Assembly (NCBI RefSeq): GCF_037392515.1
Contig: NC_090283.1
Span: forward strand, 27,730,249 to 27,794,248
Direction: 5' to 3'
DNA length: 64,000 bases
Source of the DNA: Haliotis asinina
Taxonomy: Eukaryota > Mollusca > Gastropoda > Lepetellida > Haliotidae
The notes under the pieces: model-generated
The model's database searches: none
Told to the model about the DNA's origin: nothing
What the model saw: only the letters and a program-made list of their open reading frames with translations
In this document: positions 62,101 to 64,000 of the stretch, piece after piece
Numbering within the stretch: the stretch's first letter is position 1
How the letters are laid out: every line of letters begins with the position of its first letter
Position numbers and translations under genes: made by a program

Positions 62101-63935
62101 TTAAAATACGCCTATTCTGGCCCACCACACAGAAGCCCTTATTATTATTATTATGTTTCACAGATTAATGTGAAAATACAGCAGAGAGGGTTGGGGTGAT
62201 CCTGGCACAGTCAGCCTGGTAAGGCTCATCAACAGCTCAGGGCCCTAGCCCCCTCTACATGCAACCCAGAATGAGAATGGGACTCCTTTCAGGAAACGCT
62301 GCCTAGTCGAACCCACCAAGAACTTTCCCGATAATATAGGAATCCCCAACACCGCAGCCTTCTGAATAATCTGATTGTGAGGTTCTATTTGTGAGCACCG
62401 TACTTGTGGTCACAGGTTTAAAGCAAAGGGCAGTTACACAATAACTAACGAGTGACGGGACATGACAGATTTTCTTTCTCGAGCTAAATTGAGTAATATA
62501 ACGAGGGGAAGGTGGATGTGGGACTCTTTATATCCCCACGCGTGGTACGGCTTCTTTTCCAAGAATTACCGCTCTTAAAAGGGTGTACTACCCAAGGCTA
62601 AATAGTCCCTTGGAAACATTTTTTCTCAACTAGTATAACTTCAGTGCATAGATTTTAAAATATCAAAAATACATATGTGTTTTCTGTACTTGATTGCTTG
62701 AACTATGCATTAATTGGAAACAACCCCGTATTATATCAAATTTGCTTGTGAGTAGCTGGTTTGGAGTACAGACGTGACCGTCTCGGGCGCAGAGCTTTGG
62801 TTTGGAGTGGAGACGTGAGAACTTGTTCAGTAGCTGGTCCAACAATATGTGCAACATTTCCCAATATGTTGCCGCCAACCTTCACTCGGTCATTCTCATC
62901 TATTGAAGATGACATGTTCGTATACATCGACAAAAGAAGAGGGGTGGTTTGTGACGTCTCAACGTTGACGTTCGCTGTCTCGTTCCAATGATTTCAAGCA
63001 CACGTGTTGCATCATTTTTGCAACATTGTTTTGTTGTTGTTGCTGTTGTTGTCTTTTTGTTTTGTTTTTGTACAGCTGATATTTCTAAGAGTGTACGGTG
63101 ATGTACTGAGTTTACTGTGTAACAGGTTTCTTCCACGGGTGAACTTGAAAGTTTGAGTGTAAAACAATAAATGAAATGAAAAAGATGAATGAAGTCGTCC
63201 AGCATGCATATTCGTTTTAACCAATGAAACCGTTGATTGTTTGAAGCAGCCAATCAGGAATGACTTGCAGGAAAAATAAGACATCTAATACATTACTTTG
63301 AACTTCACTCACTCACTAAACTGAAACCACAGATTAAAACTGAAATATTTTGTTCAAAGTAGCGCTTGACTGTTCTGTCGTTCCCATTGTTACTCAAACA
63401 ATCTGGAAATGGAAACAGAAACGCATTCAACATCCTTTGCCTTCAGGTGCAGCTGTTTTTGACCCAGGTTCTGGGATCCGATGTCGGGATATCAGTGGCT
63501 GGATTCTTTGTCATACAGAAGTCTACTTTCCTCACGGTAAATATGAAAGAGGATTTGGGATGGAAAAGCGATTTTATTCAGTAATTTATTATTGATAACT
63601 ACTCGTTAGTAAACAAAACTGGCAAATTAATGATTAGAAAAACGGACTACATAAACATGACCACACAGTATCGTCTCTCACTTTCTAGGACGTCTACTTT
63701 TCTTTTGTATATTTCAGAAAATCAGACCGCATTAATAACAACTTTCGTCATTGACACATACCAATAAATCTGTAACGGAAATTGTCATGTTACTGATAAG
63801 GGTTGGTGAAAAGTCTGCATAAAGATGACACAATATCTTCACTCAGGTAAAAACGTTTGTGTTAATTTTCAGATCGTTGAGACGTTGATGACATATGCGG
63901 CTGTTGTTCTTCAACTCCCATCACCAGAGGCTTGA
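57786..63935 (+). CDS. Gustatory-receptor-like 7TM protein, copy 2
   Basis: Exons 57786-58766, 58970-59038, 63447-63536 and 63873-63935 give 400 aa, each exon exactly as long as in copy 1 and all introns phase 0. It shares most residues of copy 1, including the intracellular-loop block SSxVIRCDVIEELRHTYEQA. Exon 3 is identical to copy 1 at all 90 bases. The last exon reads IVETLMTYAAVVLQLP, again TYxxxxxQL. The exon 2 donor is GTACGG, weak like that of copy 1. Similarity to copy 1 extends about 200 bp upstream of the ATG (TGTTTACAAATCATT at 57569 and 50064), so the duplication included at least part of the promoter. Divergence is highest in the loop after the fourth hydrophobic segment (residues about 160-200). 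The open frame past the exon 1 donor adds residues that are not shared with copy 1 and is judged intronic. Confidence 0.85.
59124..59171. repeat. (CT)n microsatellite
   Basis: About 24 CT units shortly after exon 2 of GRL copy 2, followed within 200 bp by T-rich sequence and the G run. Confidence 0.95.
61030..61945 (-). pseudogene. LINE reverse transcriptase fragment
   Basis: Minus-strand frames in order show HHRNLIVCWIDYKKHM (RT motif A, usual form AWIDYKKAYDS), IRRRMFQGG (motif B, usual FQGDSLSPLLF), LSCLPLNPLSVLLS, and HLICMDDIELL (motif C, YMDD-type) followed by VKSFSNDIGMTFGLD. Downstream, DRLRAEYKSRFNTICSSML may be the next region. Upstream, TGKVPPWFCTACII resembles the start of the palm region. 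Stops and frame changes show that it is dead. It is a non-LTR element, probably of the clade annotated R2/PO21-like in molluscs, and lies antisense in GRL intron 2. Confidence 0.8.
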
Positions 63936-64000
63936 CAGCTTGACATTGGGGTTGATTTTAATTTTACCTTCTTTAGTCGTTTAATGAGACACTGGAATTA
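63936..64000 (+). other. 3' flank of GRL copy 2
   Basis: No poly(A) signal is visible before the window ends, so the gene's 3' UTR runs out of view. Confidence 0.5.

Larger units (their letters stand above)
59039..63446 (+). other. Intron 2 of GRL copy 2
   Basis: 4408 bp with a CT microsatellite, an 18-base G run (59348-59365) and an antisense LINE fragment. No further coding exon was found. Confidence 0.6.

Overview
This is eukaryotic, AT-rich, intron-rich DNA that most resembles a marine gastropod, probably an abalone (Haliotis). The main reasons are two interspersed SINE families I recall from abalone and related gastropod genomes. One has a terminal GTGAGTGAG stretch followed by a body with 'GCCGCACTCAGCAATATTCC'. 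The other is a tRNA-headed SINE with an A-box-like 'GGTAGCCTAG' and a B-box-like 'GGTTCGATTCCCC'. The species assignment is inference from repeats and gene content. No search was run.

Layout. (1) 1-9.1 kb: a minisatellite, then two small secreted ShK-toxin-domain (ShKT) genes arranged head to head. One is on the minus strand (334-2711, 76 aa) and one on the plus strand (6836-8965, 91 aa). Between and within them lie a foldback MITE, SINEs, and a decayed Tc1-like transposon sitting inside a 24-bp minisatellite. (2) 11-30.7 kb: a nine-exon astacin-family zinc metalloprotease on the plus strand, about 844 aa, with signal peptide, long propeptide, complete HExxHxxGxxH zinc site, Met-turn, Cys-rich EGF-like module and a very basic C-terminal tail. 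Its first intron (11.7 kb) holds SINEs, a second MITE and mariner/Tc1 relics. (3) 30.7-42.3 kb: repeat-dominated intergenic DNA, including a 79-bp perfect inverted repeat with a 7-nt loop and two LINE 3' ends. (4) 42.4-43.7 kb: an intronless secreted protein with a Cu/Zn-SOD-like fold that appears to have lost metal ligands, followed by 16-residue Gly/Met/Asn repeats. (5) 44-50 kb: SINEs, a Tc1 relic, a 102-bp satellite array and a 32-bp satellite. (6) 50.3-63.9 kb: two tandem four-exon genes for 7TM gustatory-receptor-like (GRL) proteins, 400 aa each. They have three phase-0 introns near the C terminus and the TYxxxxxQ signature in the last transmembrane segment.

The most striking non-genic structure is a 4.0-kb giant foldback element (51897-55909) in intron 2 of the first GRL gene. 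It is an imperfect palindrome across its whole length, flanked by an 8-bp direct repeat (AGTTACCT), built partly of GCGACAATG-type repeats, and carries a nested Tc1-like remnant in one arm. I saw no retroviral, LTR or Polinton-like element.

Gene models were built by hand from open frames, splice-site consensus and matching intron phases. The exon joins are internally consistent but unsupported by transcripts.
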